From assembly GCF_022568775.1 (NCBI RefSeq), contig NZ_JAKZHW010000001.1, forward strand, positions 496,001 to 560,000: a stretch of 64,000 nucleotides of DNA, read 5' to 3'. Source of the stretch: Sphingomonas telluris (GTDB taxonomy: Bacteria > Pseudomonadota > Alphaproteobacteria > Sphingomonadales > Sphingomonadaceae). A program made the translations under genes and the position numbers. The notes under the pieces were generated by a model that was given only the letters and a program-made list of their open reading frames with translations, did no database searches and had not been told where the DNA came from. Shown in pieces: positions 50,302 through 58,111 of the stretch (the stretch's first letter is position 1; every line of letters starts with the position of its first letter).

Positions 50302-50490
50302 TCACCAGTTCGGCGTGGCGCTCGCCGCGTTCAAGCGCACCAGCGACAGCGCGTCCTCGCGCACAGCCAGTTCCTCGTACCGGATGGCCAGGTCGACATG
50401 CCTCGATTGGGCGATGGGGTTGATGGCCAATCGAGCAGCGATCCACTCTTCGCGAGAACGTCGGGCAAAATAGTTCTGATCGGGTTCCAT
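50302..50490 (-). CDS. Small helical protein (YF-RR-EE-AA / RYEELA type)
   Basis: 62 residues from ATG 50490 (a GTG at 50502 adds four). NYFARRSREEWIAARLAINPIAQSRHVDLAIRYEELAVRE shares spacing and key residues (Tyr-Phe, Arg, Glu, Ala-rich, Arg-x-x-His, Arg-Tyr-Glu) with the protein at 52629-52862, so the two look like paralogues. No ribosome site is obvious. Another frame downstream (ERGERHAELVRYLFEAG) is also protein-like, so the end could be altered by a frameshift. Function unknown. Confidence 0.6.
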   Translation of the reverse strand: MEPDQNYFARRSREEWIAARLAINPIAQSRHVDLAIRYEELAVREDALSLVRLNAASATPNW

Positions 50491-50639
50491 TTCAGAGCGC
50501 ACAATCGTGCAACAAAGCCGGAGTTCCGATTACTGATTGAGGTGAGTGAGCCAGTCGTTGCGGCAGCGACTATTCCATCTGAATCGGTGCGAACTCCTGC
50601 GCGACGCGAGCCAGCATTAGCGTGACCCTGGGCCGCTTT

Positions 50640-50816
50640 TCAGGGTGGTCCCGGGATCTCGGCAACCAGCCGATCTTCGAACCAAATCTCGCACTTGTGT
50701 GGCTTACGAAGCCGTCGCACCTCGTGGACAGCAACTTCATCGTTCTCCGCGACGATCCAGTCCGCGGAGGCTATGTGCCCTTCGTCGGTTAGGCAGTAGA
50801 GCCGATAGGCTACCAT
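50640..50816 (-). CDS. 58-residue protein, YRLYCLTDEGHI type
   Basis: Missed by length-limited gene calling: ATG 50816 to TGA 50640 encodes 58 residues beginning MVAYRLYCLTDEGHIASADW and ending KCEIWFEDRLVAEIPGPP. The beta-strand YRLYxL-D-x-x-GHI start, an acidic middle (AENDEVAV) and a W-x-x-x-R-x-VA end match a small protein family I know from alphaproteobacteria, of unknown function. It begins 23 bases after the previous gene stop. Codon choice and sequence quality support a real gene. Confidence 0.75.
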   Translation of the reverse strand: MVAYRLYCLTDEGHIASADWIVAENDEVAVHEVRRLRKPHKCEIWFEDRLVAEIPGPP

Positions 50817-50838
50817 GCGGGCTTCAGACCAACGTGAA

Positions 50839-51000
50839 CTAGCGGTTGAGTAACTTGGTGAGGTCAGCGCGGATCATTCGGCCGGCGAGATGTGCGTCGA
50901 CATTCGAGTAGCCCTCGTGCCGCAGGGCCGTACGGATCGCCTCGATGTTCAGACATTCTGGGGCGAGCTCGTACGCTCGTTCGATGATGTGCTTTTCCAT
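50839..51000 (-). CDS. Small protein MEKHIIERAYELAPEC, unknown function
   Basis: 53 residues, start ATG 51000 with AAGGAG seven bases ahead; the longer frame from 51048 runs into the csp terminator hairpin. Contains EKHIIERAYELAPECLNIEAIRTALRHEGYSNVDAHLAGRMIRADLTKLLNR, a neat helix-turn-helix-like helical pattern, so it may bind nucleic acid. It lies downstream of a csp gene, separated by a hairpin at 51024-51047. Confidence 0.72.
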   Translation of the reverse strand: MEKHIIERAYELAPECLNIEAIRTALRHEGYSNVDAHLAGRMIRADLTKLLNR

Positions 51001-51023
51001 GAACGCTCCTTCGCGCGGAAATG

Positions 51024-51047
51024 TGGCCCCTCCGGTCAGAGAGGCCA
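51024..51047 (-). terminator. Hairpin between csp and 53-aa gene
   Basis: Minus-strand TGGCCTCT and GGAGGGGCCA pair over 8 bp (one G-U) with a loop of six to eight bases. It sits right after the csp stop. The following bases are only moderately T-rich (CATTTCC), so it may be a weak terminator or a processing/stability element. Confidence 0.5.
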
Positions 51048-51053
51048 TGGGAC

Positions 51054-51260
51054 TTAGGCGGATTGAAGATTGACGGCGCTGGCCTTGCCGCGGCGATCCT
51101 GCTCCAACTCAAAGCTTACGCGCTGGTCCTTCTGGAGCGTCTGCATGCCTGCACGCTCAACCGCGGAAATGTGCACGAAAGCATCGTTGCCGCCGTCCTC
51201 CGGCGCGATGAAGCCGTAACCCTTTTGCTCGTTGAAAAACTTTACTGTGCCGATCGGCAT
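51054..51260 (-). CDS. Cold shock protein (CspA family)
   Basis: 68 residues, MPIGTVKFFNEQKGYGFIAPEDGGNDAFVHISAVERAG, with RNP1-like KGYGFI and RNP2-like DAFVHIS. A single OB-fold, RNA-binding. The ATG at 51260 has AAGGAAT eight bases ahead; a longer reading to 51278 starts at an ATG in that site. About 160 bases of leader lie upstream with a hairpin CCTCTC/GGAGAGG, typical for csp genes. Confidence 0.95.
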   Translation of the reverse strand: MPIGTVKFFNEQKGYGFIAPEDGGNDAFVHISAVERAGMQTLQKDQRVSFELEQDRRGKASAVNLQSA

Positions 51261-51425
51261 ATGATCATTCCTTTTCATTGAGGACCGAAAGCCAGTCCTC
51301 TCGCGCTAGGAGAGGCGAAGAGAAGGAATGGAGGAGCCGCAAAGCGCCTTGAGACCAACCGATTGCGACTAGTAGCGTCAATGACTTAGCACAAAGAGCG
51401 CAAACTAGCGAATACGGGCGTATGC

Positions 51426-51451
51426 GACGTTACAGTTTCACTTTGCGTTCC
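51426..51451 (-). promoter_or_regulatory. Candidate EcfG-type promoter upstream of csp
   Basis: Minus strand: GGAAC, 17 bases, CGTC; one base differs from the CGTT of the EcfG consensus. It would start a transcript about 160 bases before the csp ATG. No other -10/-35 pair of good quality is visible in this gap of 238 bases. Confidence 0.45.
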
Positions 51452-51498
51452 TGCGGAGCCCGTGATCCCATGCTCCTGGACGCGGGTCGTGGAGCTTC

Positions 51499-51777
51499 TC
51501 AGCCCCTAACGCCGTTGTGAGGATATCTAAAAGCCATCTGCCTCTTGAGGGCGAGGCGAACCCGAACCAGCGCGTCCCAGTCGCTAGACGACCCGGCGCC
51601 TACGGAGACCGGGAACGATGGGTCAATTCGCTCGGCGTCAGCTTCGTATTGATGGGCCACCGTCCTCAGCGCAACCGATCCACCGACAGTTGAGGAGCTG
51701 CGAGCGAGCCTGCGGCAAGATGCGGCGTGTTCACGCAGATCATCAGCGGCCTCGACTCTGGATGGCATCTGAGTCAC
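51499..51777 (-). CDS. Small helical protein (DLREHAASCRRLA type)
   Basis: 92 residues if started at the GTG at 51777 that overlaps the upstream stop (GTGA); an ATG follows three codons on. DLREHAASCRRLARSSSTVGGSVALRTVAHQYEADAERID matches the 52082 protein in its first helix pair (DLRxHAxxCRxxA, then a second helix with a terminal EADA/DGQAEEL). It is second in a two-gene unit led by 51932 and the first conserved leader. Function unknown. Confidence 0.65.
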   Translation of the reverse strand: MTQMPSRVEAADDLREHAASCRRLARSSSTVGGSVALRTVAHQYEADAERIDPSFPVSVGAGSSSDWDALVRVRLALKRQMAFRYPHNGVRG

Positions 51778-51932
51778 GACCGCACCTCGAGCATCGGTCG
51801 CCGCTCAGTCGCGATCCGTGCGCTGTACGCATCTGCCATTTGCTGGTGAGCGCTGCGCGAATACTCGCACGCCGCGTTGTCCGCATTGAATTGCGAAACC
51901 TGCTGACGAAAATAAAGGTAATTGAGATCCAC
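51774..51932 (-). CDS. Small protein DLNYLYFRQQVSQ type
   Basis: 52 residues, started at the GTG at 51932 with GGAG seven bases ahead, exactly as the other genes with this leader. DLNYLYFRQQVSQFNADNAACEYSRSAHQQMADAYSARI is a helical pattern seen in other sphingomonads. The longer frame to 51962 lies in the leader and has no ribosome site. It overlaps the next gene by four bases. Function unknown. Confidence 0.7.
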   Translation of the reverse strand: MDLNYLYFRQQVSQFNADNAACEYSRSAHQQMADAYSARIATERRPMLEVRS

Positions 51933-51991
51933 GATTGCGCTCCTCGTTGTAAGCGGGAGCACTGGTCTCTCAGCCGCGCGAGCCTACGAAT
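51933..51991 (-). promoter_or_regulatory. Conserved leader, copy A (SD-sequestering hairpin)
   Basis: Read on the minus strand: GGCTCGC, GGCTGAGAGAC, GTGCTCCCGCTT, then GGAG and the GTG at 51932. GTGCTCC can pair with GGAGCGC (one G-U), covering the ribosome site. Two more copies are at 52259-52326 and 52892-52962. Confidence 0.65.
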
Positions 51992-52081
51992 AATTCTCCG
52001 CGCGATGAATAGCTTATAACACGGAAGTGGCGACGCACCTAACGCCGACTAAGCAACGCATTGTAGCGATGGGCGCAGACC

Positions 52082-52258
52082 CTAGACGGGCGGTAGCCAG
52101 CCTGGACGCGCCCGAATATCCAATTCTTCAGCTTGACCATCCAGCTCGTCTGCCATCGTCAGAAGGATCGTTCTTGTTCGACCCTCAGCAAAATGGTGAG
52201 CCATTTTACGACAATGTTCCGCGTGCCGCCGCAAATCGCCCACGCTTTCGTCGGACAT
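52082..52258 (-). CDS. Small helical protein (DLRRHAEHCRKMA type)
   Basis: 58 residues from ATG 52258, with GGAG six bases ahead; the longer frame to 52291 runs through the leader and cannot be the start. MSDESVGDLRRHAEHCRKMAHHFAEGR shares the DLRxHAxxCR helix with the 51499 protein. Short, His-rich first helix; metal or nucleic-acid binding is conceivable, nothing proven. Preceded by conserved leader copy B. Confidence 0.7.
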   Translation of the reverse strand: MSDESVGDLRRHAEHCRKMAHHFAEGRTRTILLTMADELDGQAEELDIRARPGWLPPV

Positions 52259-52326
52259 CCCACACTCCAAGCTTAGCAAGCGGGAGCACACGGAATGTCT
52301 CTCAGCCGGGTGAAGGCTCGCGAAAG
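52259..52326 (-). promoter_or_regulatory. Conserved leader, copy B (SD-sequestering hairpin)
   Basis: Minus strand: CTTTCGCGAGCC, GGCTGAGAGAC, GTGCTCCCGCTT, then GGAGTGTGGG and the ATG at 52258. GTGCTCC pairs with GGAGTGT through four Watson-Crick and three G-U pairs, so pairing is kept although the second arm differs from copies A and C. Confidence 0.65.
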
Positions 52327-52407
52327 TAGCTCACTCGGTCGGCTTTATTAGCATGCTGGCGCAAGGCGTAAAAGCGGCGCGCAGAACGTCAGGCCTGAGA
52401 CTCTCGT

Positions 52408-52629
52408 TCAGTACGGGTAGAGCTTCAGACCAAGCGTCTCTCTTGAGCGCGTCACGATTTCTCTGGTTTCACGCTTCGCCAATTTCACCGATTGGCGAGC
52501 CTCTGCGCTGCACGCTTTTGCTCGGTACGATTGATCGCGAGCGAGGCGGGTAACGTCTGTGAGAGTTTCTATGATAGGCATTTCGCCTGACCCATAGCGC
52601 GGCGGGCCGTATAGAAAATTGCCCCACAT
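52408..52629 (-). CDS. Small charged helical protein
   Basis: 73 residues from ATG 52629, which overlaps the stop of the upstream gene (TAATG), or 57 from ATG 52581. PIIETLTDVTRLARDQSYRAKACSAEARQSVKLAKRETREIVTRSRETL is almost continuous amphipathic helix with evenly spaced Arg/Lys, one Cys. Family not recognised. It ends 82 bases before leader copy B. Confidence 0.55.
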   Translation of the reverse strand: MWGNFLYGPPRYGSGEMPIIETLTDVTRLARDQSYRAKACSAEARQSVKLAKRETREIVTRSRETLGLKLYPY

Positions 52630-52862
52630 TAGGATGTCTGAATAATCTTTCGGTCCCCGTCGTGATTGCCCCGCACCAGCTCGTCGGTGTTCCTGAGCAA
52701 GTCCATGGAGCGTGCGACCGCCAACAGAGACGAGCGCATCTCGCCAGCGGTATTCAGCTCACCGGCGAATTTCTCGTACCTATTGGCGAACTCCAGGTGG
52801 GCCGCCCGGACGACAGGGCTCGCCGCATTGACTGCTCGCTGACGTTCCTCAAGGGCGCGCAT
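52629..52862 (-). CDS. Small helical protein (paralogue of 50302), probably frameshifted at its 5' end
   Basis: 77 residues from ATG 52862. MRALEERQRAVNAASPVVRAAHLEFANRYEKFAGEL matches the 50302 protein in spacing. The same frame continues upstream as NEYFR, which fits that family too, but meets a stop three codons further, while ATG 52891 behind the conserved leader (with GGAG seven bases ahead) is in another frame and reads MSSEETNTF. One extra A in the run at about 52878 would fuse both parts into a 87-residue protein starting MSSEENEYFRMRALEE. So it is either a one-base frameshift or an error in the sequence. Confidence 0.55.
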   Translation of the reverse strand: MRALEERQRAVNAASPVVRAAHLEFANRYEKFAGELNTAGEMRSSLLAVARSMDLLRNTDELVRGNHDGDRKIIQTS

Positions 52863-52891
52863 GCGAAAGTATTCGTTTCTTCAGAGGACAT

Positions 52892-52962
52892 GATGGTGCT
52901 CCAAGCGCAGCTAGCGGGAGCACGACGAGTTGTCTCTCAGGCAGGCGCAGGCTCACGAATGG
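52892..52962 (-). promoter_or_regulatory. Conserved leader, copy C (SD-sequestering hairpin)
   Basis: Minus strand: CCATTCGTGAGCC, GCCTGAGAGAC, GTGCTCCCGCTAGC, then GGAGCACC and ATG 52891. GTGCTCC and GGAGCAC form a perfect 7-bp stem around the ribosome site. Confidence 0.65.
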
Positions 52963-53013
52963 AAGGCGCCCGATGCGGTGCTTGTACCACATCAGCAGGT
53001 GCATACCTAATCG

Positions 53014-53027
53014 TGACCTCGAGGTCA
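53014..53027. repeat. 14-bp perfect palindrome
   Basis: TGACCTCGAGGTCA, between the parE stop (53062) and leader copy C. It is fully self-complementary, so it could be an operator for a dimeric regulator of the small-gene cluster; no function is known. Confidence 0.35.
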
Positions 53028-53061
53028 GGACGCATCTCGCAGCGCCGCTTAGGCGCTCAAG

Positions 53062-55150
<2,089 letters not shown>

Positions 55151-55156
55151 CATTGT

Positions 55157-55240
55157 TGCCGGGCGCCAATCGGGTCCGGTGACGGGGGCTGCGGCCTCGG
55201 CCGCTTCCTCCGCCCTTGCTCATCAAGAGGAGGATAAAAC
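55157..55240 (+). promoter_or_regulatory. RNA-thermometer-like leader of hsp20
   Basis: The leader forms a GCGGCC-TC-GGCCGC hairpin and then a ribosome-site hairpin: TCCTCC at 55206-55211 pairs with GGAGGA at 55229-55234, with an inner CTTG/CAAG stem. This hides the AGGAGG site just ahead of the ATG at 55241, as in ROSE-type heat sensors, and TTGCT/AGGA elements typical of ROSE are present. Confidence 0.6.
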
Positions 55241-55723
55241 ATGCGCAGTGCATTCGATTTCGCGCCGTTCCGGCGCTCCACCGTCGGCTTCGACCGGCTC
55301 TTCGACATGCTCGAGAACAGCGGAACCGGCCAGGCCCAGGAGAACTATCCGCCGTTCGACCTCATCCGGCTCGGCGAGAACGACTATCGGATCGAACTCG
55401 CGGTTGCCGGCTTCCAGCCGAACGAGATCGACATCACGGCCCAGCAGAACGTGCTGATCGTCAGCGGCAAGAAGAAGGAAGAGTCCGACAACAAGGGCTC
55501 CGACTACATCTACCGCGGCATCGCGACCCGCTCGTTCGAGCGCCGCTTCGCGCTTGCCGATCACATCCAGGTGCGCGGCGCAGACCTGAAGGACGGCCTG
55601 CTGGCGATCGAACTGGTGCGTGAGATCCCCGAGGCGATGAAGCCCCGGAAGATCAGCATCGGCGGCGAGCAGCCTGCTTCGCAGCAGACGCTCGAGGCGC
55701 AGCGGGAGGCTGAGAACGCCTAA
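55241..55723 (+). CDS. Small heat shock protein (Hsp20/IbpA family)
   Basis: 160 residues. The alpha-crystallin domain spans about 35-130, with YRIELAVAGFQPNEIDITAQQNVLIVSGKKKEE and the GLLAIELVREIPEAMKPRKI end motif (I-x-V/I-type anchor with K-I). The start MRSAFDFAPFRRSTVGFDRLFDML is typical of proteobacterial IbpA. It binds unfolded proteins. Driven by a sigma-32-like promoter and an RNA-thermometer-like leader, ended by a strong terminator. Confidence 0.94.
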   Translation: MRSAFDFAPFRRSTVGFDRLFDMLENSGTGQAQENYPPFDLIRLGENDYRIELAVAGFQPNEIDITAQQNVLIVSGKKKEESDNKGSDYIYRGIATRSFERRFALADHIQVRGADLKDGLLAIELVREIPEAMKPRKISIGGEQPASQQTLEAQREAENA

Positions 55724-55747
55724 CCGGCGCGCTTGAGCGCCAAAGGG

Positions 55748-55786
55748 AAGGCCCCGGGGCTCGCTTGAGCTCCGGGGCCTTTGTTT
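55748..55786 (+). terminator. Intrinsic terminator after hsp20
   Basis: AAGGCCCCGG and CCGGGGCCTT pair over ten bases, with an inner stem, followed by TGTTTT. It starts 25 bases after the hsp20 stop and 48 bases before the convergent gene end. Confidence 0.85.
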
Positions 55787-55833
55787 TGCGCCAGCCGTTG
55801 GGGAGTGAGGGGAGAGCCGGCCGGCGCGGGGGG

Positions 55834-56232
55834 TCACCAGACGCGGGTTTCCGCGATTTCCATTTCGCCCATGATCTGGACCAGGGCGTCGACAAGCTCG
55901 TCGGCCTTGTGGCTCGCCTGACGGTCGCTGCCGAAGGTCACGCCCAGCACAAGCTCGCCGCCCCAGTCGCCCTTGCCGACGGCCTTCCAGCCGCGAGCGC
56001 GGAGGCGCGCGTAGATATCCGAAGTCCTCGGACCGAAGCTGACCGTCACGATGTCGGGCATCAGGTCACGGAGCATGGTCGTTCCGCCAAGGGCTGCGCA
56101 GGTGCTTGCGAAGTGCGTGGCAGCCGCGGAATGGGCCGGCTTCGGCTGTTCGCGGCGCTGCCACTTCGGGCGGAGCAGGATGCGCTCCAGGGCAGAGGTC
56201 TCTTTGCGTTCGATCAGTCCGAGGTAAGTCAC
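55834..56232 (-). CDS. Small protein of unknown function in diiron/OsmC operon
   Basis: 132 residues from GTG 56232, with GAGGAG about eight bases ahead; a start at 56262 lacks one. The N-terminal part is basic (TSALERILLRPKWQRREQPKP), the rest alpha/beta-like: MLRDLMPDIVTVSFGPRTSDIYARLRARGWKAVGKGDWGGELVLGVTF. No known motif is recognised. It is last in the minus-strand unit 57930 to 55834, 76 bases after OsmC. Confidence 0.7.
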   Translation of the reverse strand: MTYLGLIERKETSALERILLRPKWQRREQPKPAHSAAATHFASTCAALGGTTMLRDLMPDIVTVSFGPRTSDIYARLRARGWKAVGKGDWGGELVLGVTFGSDRQASHKADELVDALVQIMGEMEIAETRVW

Positions 56233-56308
56233 TGGTCTTGTCTCCTCTGGGGTCGGCGTCACGGCGAAGGATCTTCGACCGTGACGCCGTCCGCGATGGC
56301 CGTGGGGG

Positions 56309-56875
56309 CTAGCCGACGCGGAGTGAGCCGTTCATTTTGATGGGGCGGCTCATGTTGAAGTAGTTGGGCGAGGTCTTCATCACGGTCTCGTGGATCTCGG
56401 CGAAGTCTTCCGCCGATCCGTCACCCTTGATGCGAACTTCGTAGTCGACGTTCTGGTAGCCCGGCGGCACGGAGTCGCTGAGGCCCAGGAAGCCGCGAAG
56501 GTCGAGCTCGCCGCGGGTCTTGATCTCCAGCGAGTCCAAAGTGATGCCCTTGAGCGCCGCGCCGGCCACGTAGCCGACGGTGATGCAGGCGTTGAACGCC
56601 GCCATCAGCAGCTCCTGCGGGTTCGGCGCGCTATCGGACCCGAGCAGCTCGTGCGGCTCGTCGGCGACAATCTTGTGGCTCCGCGGTATGCGCTCGCCGG
56701 CCAGGGTGAAGCCCTCGACAATGGTCTCGCTGCGGGTCTGGCCAAGCCATCGGGTGGTCACGTCGAAGCCGACGATGGCCTTCGACTTATCCGCTTCGAT
56801 CGCTTCGACGACTTCGCCGAGCGCCTGCAGGTCCAGGCCGTTCACGGGCGCATTCTTGACGGTATCCAACATCAT
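56309..56875 (-). CDS. OsmC-family protein lacking the second cysteine
   Basis: 188 residues, start ATG 56875 with AAGGAG five bases ahead. Fold features: FNACITVGYVAGAALKGITLDSLEI contains the first conserved Cys with the helix, and RGELDLRGFLG / VDYEVRIKGDG follow. The second catalytic position of OsmC/Ohr (usually HxxCP) reads VMKTSPNYFN, a Ser, so the Cys pair needed for hydroperoxide reduction is incomplete. A peroxidase role is doubtful; ligand binding is an alternative. Second gene after the diiron protein with 23 bases between. Confidence 0.88.
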   Translation of the reverse strand: MMLDTVKNAPVNGLDLQALGEVVEAIEADKSKAIVGFDVTTRWLGQTRSETIVEGFTLAGERIPRSHKIVADEPHELLGSDSAPNPQELLMAAFNACITVGYVAGAALKGITLDSLEIKTRGELDLRGFLGLSDSVPPGYQNVDYEVRIKGDGSAEDFAEIHETVMKTSPNYFNMSRPIKMNGSLRVG

Positions 56876-56898
56876 TATTCTCCTTGGGTTGATTAGGT

Positions 56899-57807
56899 TC
56901 AGGCGAAGAGCGGAGCGGCTTCCGCGATGCGGGCCGCGGCCTTCGGCGAGATGCTCTCGAGCGTTGCCTTGAAGCGCTCGTGCACCATGCCGGAGCCGAT
57001 GTAGGTCCAGCGTGCGGCCTGGTGCTGCTGCTCCTGAAGCGCCTCGCGGCTATCGAGCTTGCGGCCGATGACCTTCTCGAGCGCGTCGAGATTGAAGCTA
57101 GTCTGCATCTTCAATCCGTCGTCGAGGAAGGCGCCGATCTCGAAGAACTCGTCGATGACCCTGTCCATGTCGGCGGTGCGGCCTTCGGCGAGCGCGTCCA
57201 CGATCAACGTGTCGAGCTTCGCGTGCTGGGCTTCTTCCATCCAGTGGAACTTCATCAGGCTCTTAAAGAGCGGATCGAGGTCCTGATCGTCGCGGATGCT
57301 GCCCAGGTAATGGGCCTGCGTCATCCATTCGATCATCAGGATCACCAGCCCGACCGCGAGCGGATCGTGGCGGAGAATTTCCCTGCCGATTGCTTCGGAT
57401 GGTCCGATCACCTGGCACTCGACAGGGAAACCCCGAACAAACGCCGTATGGTAGCGCTTGAACAAGTGGATGTGCTTGGCCTCCTCGCCGGCGAAGTTGA
57501 GAAGGGCACGGACGAGCCAGTCGTCATCCATCAGATGCGGCCGGGCATGATCGAGCACGAACGGGAGAAGGAACTCCTCGACGATGCCGAAAATGCTCAG
57601 GTACTGGTGCGCCGAAATCTGGTTCAGCAGGCGCTGCTCGAACGGGTTCAGGCCTTCGACATTCGCAGTTCGCGCCAGGCTTTCCGGCATGAAGTTGCGG
57701 CTGAAGTCGAGTTCCTGGTCCGTCCGAAGAACGTCGTCGAGCTGCCACTGCGCCTTAAGTGAGGACGCGAGCGTCGTCTCGTAATTGAAGTTGTGATACA
57801 TCTTCAT
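56899..57807 (-). CDS. AurF-like diiron oxygenase-like protein
   Basis: 302 residues, all-helical, with two E-x-x-H pairs: NFAGEEAKHIHLFKRY and FHWMEEAQHAKLDTLI, plus other acidic/His residues in the helices before (VEEFLLP, ILMIEWMTQAHY). This pattern fits the ferritin-like diiron fold of the AurF/CmlI N-oxygenase group more than ferritins. Start ATG 57807 or two codons on (57801), GAAGGGAA lies ahead. Substrate unknown. Second gene of the unit, 18 bases after the 34-residue peptide gene. Confidence 0.75.
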   Translation of the reverse strand: MKMYHNFNYETTLASSLKAQWQLDDVLRTDQELDFSRNFMPESLARTANVEGLNPFEQRLLNQISAHQYLSIFGIVEEFLLPFVLDHARPHLMDDDWLVRALLNFAGEEAKHIHLFKRYHTAFVRGFPVECQVIGPSEAIGREILRHDPLAVGLVILMIEWMTQAHYLGSIRDDQDLDPLFKSLMKFHWMEEAQHAKLDTLIVDALAEGRTADMDRVIDEFFEIGAFLDDGLKMQTSFNLDALEKVIGRKLDSREALQEQQHQAARWTYIGSGMVHERFKATLESISPKAAARIAEAAPLFA

Positions 57808-57825
57808 TTCCCTTCGGGTGAAGTC

Positions 57826-57930
57826 TTAGGCGTGGATCGCAGGAAGAACCGCTGTCGCAACAGCAGACATTCCGGAGACAACCGCGAAGAATAGAACAAC
57901 TATTGTCCGCGAACGTACGTCGTTATTCAT
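57826..57930 (-). CDS. 34-residue hydrophobic peptide heading the diiron operon
   Basis: ATG 57930 with AAGGGGAA six bases ahead encodes MNNDVRSRTIVVLFFAVVSG then MSAVATAVLPAIHA and a stop: a short charged head, one hydrophobic helix and an AIHA end that could be a cleavage site. It might be a membrane-inserted or secreted signal peptide. The unit continues with the diiron gene 18 bases later. Below the usual length limit of gene finders. Confidence 0.65.
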   Translation of the reverse strand: MNNDVRSRTIVVLFFAVVSGMSAVATAVLPAIHA

Positions 57931-57968
57931 TTCAATTCCCCTTGGTATTAGGCACATGAGGTCCCGAC

Positions 57969-57990
57969 TTCGGAAGCGGTGCTTTCCGAA
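57969..57990. repeat. Inverted repeat in the divergent intergenic region
   Basis: TTCGGAAGC and GCTTTCCGAA pair around GGT with one bulged A. On the minus transcript this forms a strong hairpin 40 bases upstream of the 34-residue gene. Confidence 0.45.
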
Positions 57991-58083
57991 TCTTCGAATT
58001 TCCTCTAACTCGATGGCCAGCTCTCTACGTGAGGGGGCGGATTGCTAAAATGACCGGCTTGCCGGATAACTTGATCGAAACGC

Positions 58084-58097
58084 CGCATACGTATGCG
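58084..58097. repeat. 14-bp perfect palindrome before the AraC fusion gene
   Basis: CGCATACGTATGCG, ending 14 bases before the ATG at 58112, in the space between divergent promoters. It is a good candidate operator for auto-regulation by the AraC-type regulator or another dimeric factor. A shorter CCGGC-TT-GCCGG lies at 58054-58065. Confidence 0.45.
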
Positions 58098-58111
58098 CAG
58101 CGAGGCTGCTC

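Noticed and set aside
50261..50446. Alternative small protein in another frame over 50302-50490
   Set aside because: First half is shadow-like; only the last 20 residues look protein-like. I mention it as a possible frameshift but not as a gene.
51468..51502. Possible fourth copy of the conserved leader (TGCTCC ... GGAGC ... CTGAGA on the minus strand)
   Set aside because: The stem is only 5 bp, the spacing between CTGAGA and GCTCC is missing, and the following ATG is one base from GGAG and opens a 13-codon frame. Too degenerate to list as a copy.
51933..52962. CUGAGA in the leaders as a TPP riboswitch core
   Set aside because: Only this hexamer matches; the other conserved TPP helices and the GGGGUGCCC-type partner are missing, and no thiamine gene follows.
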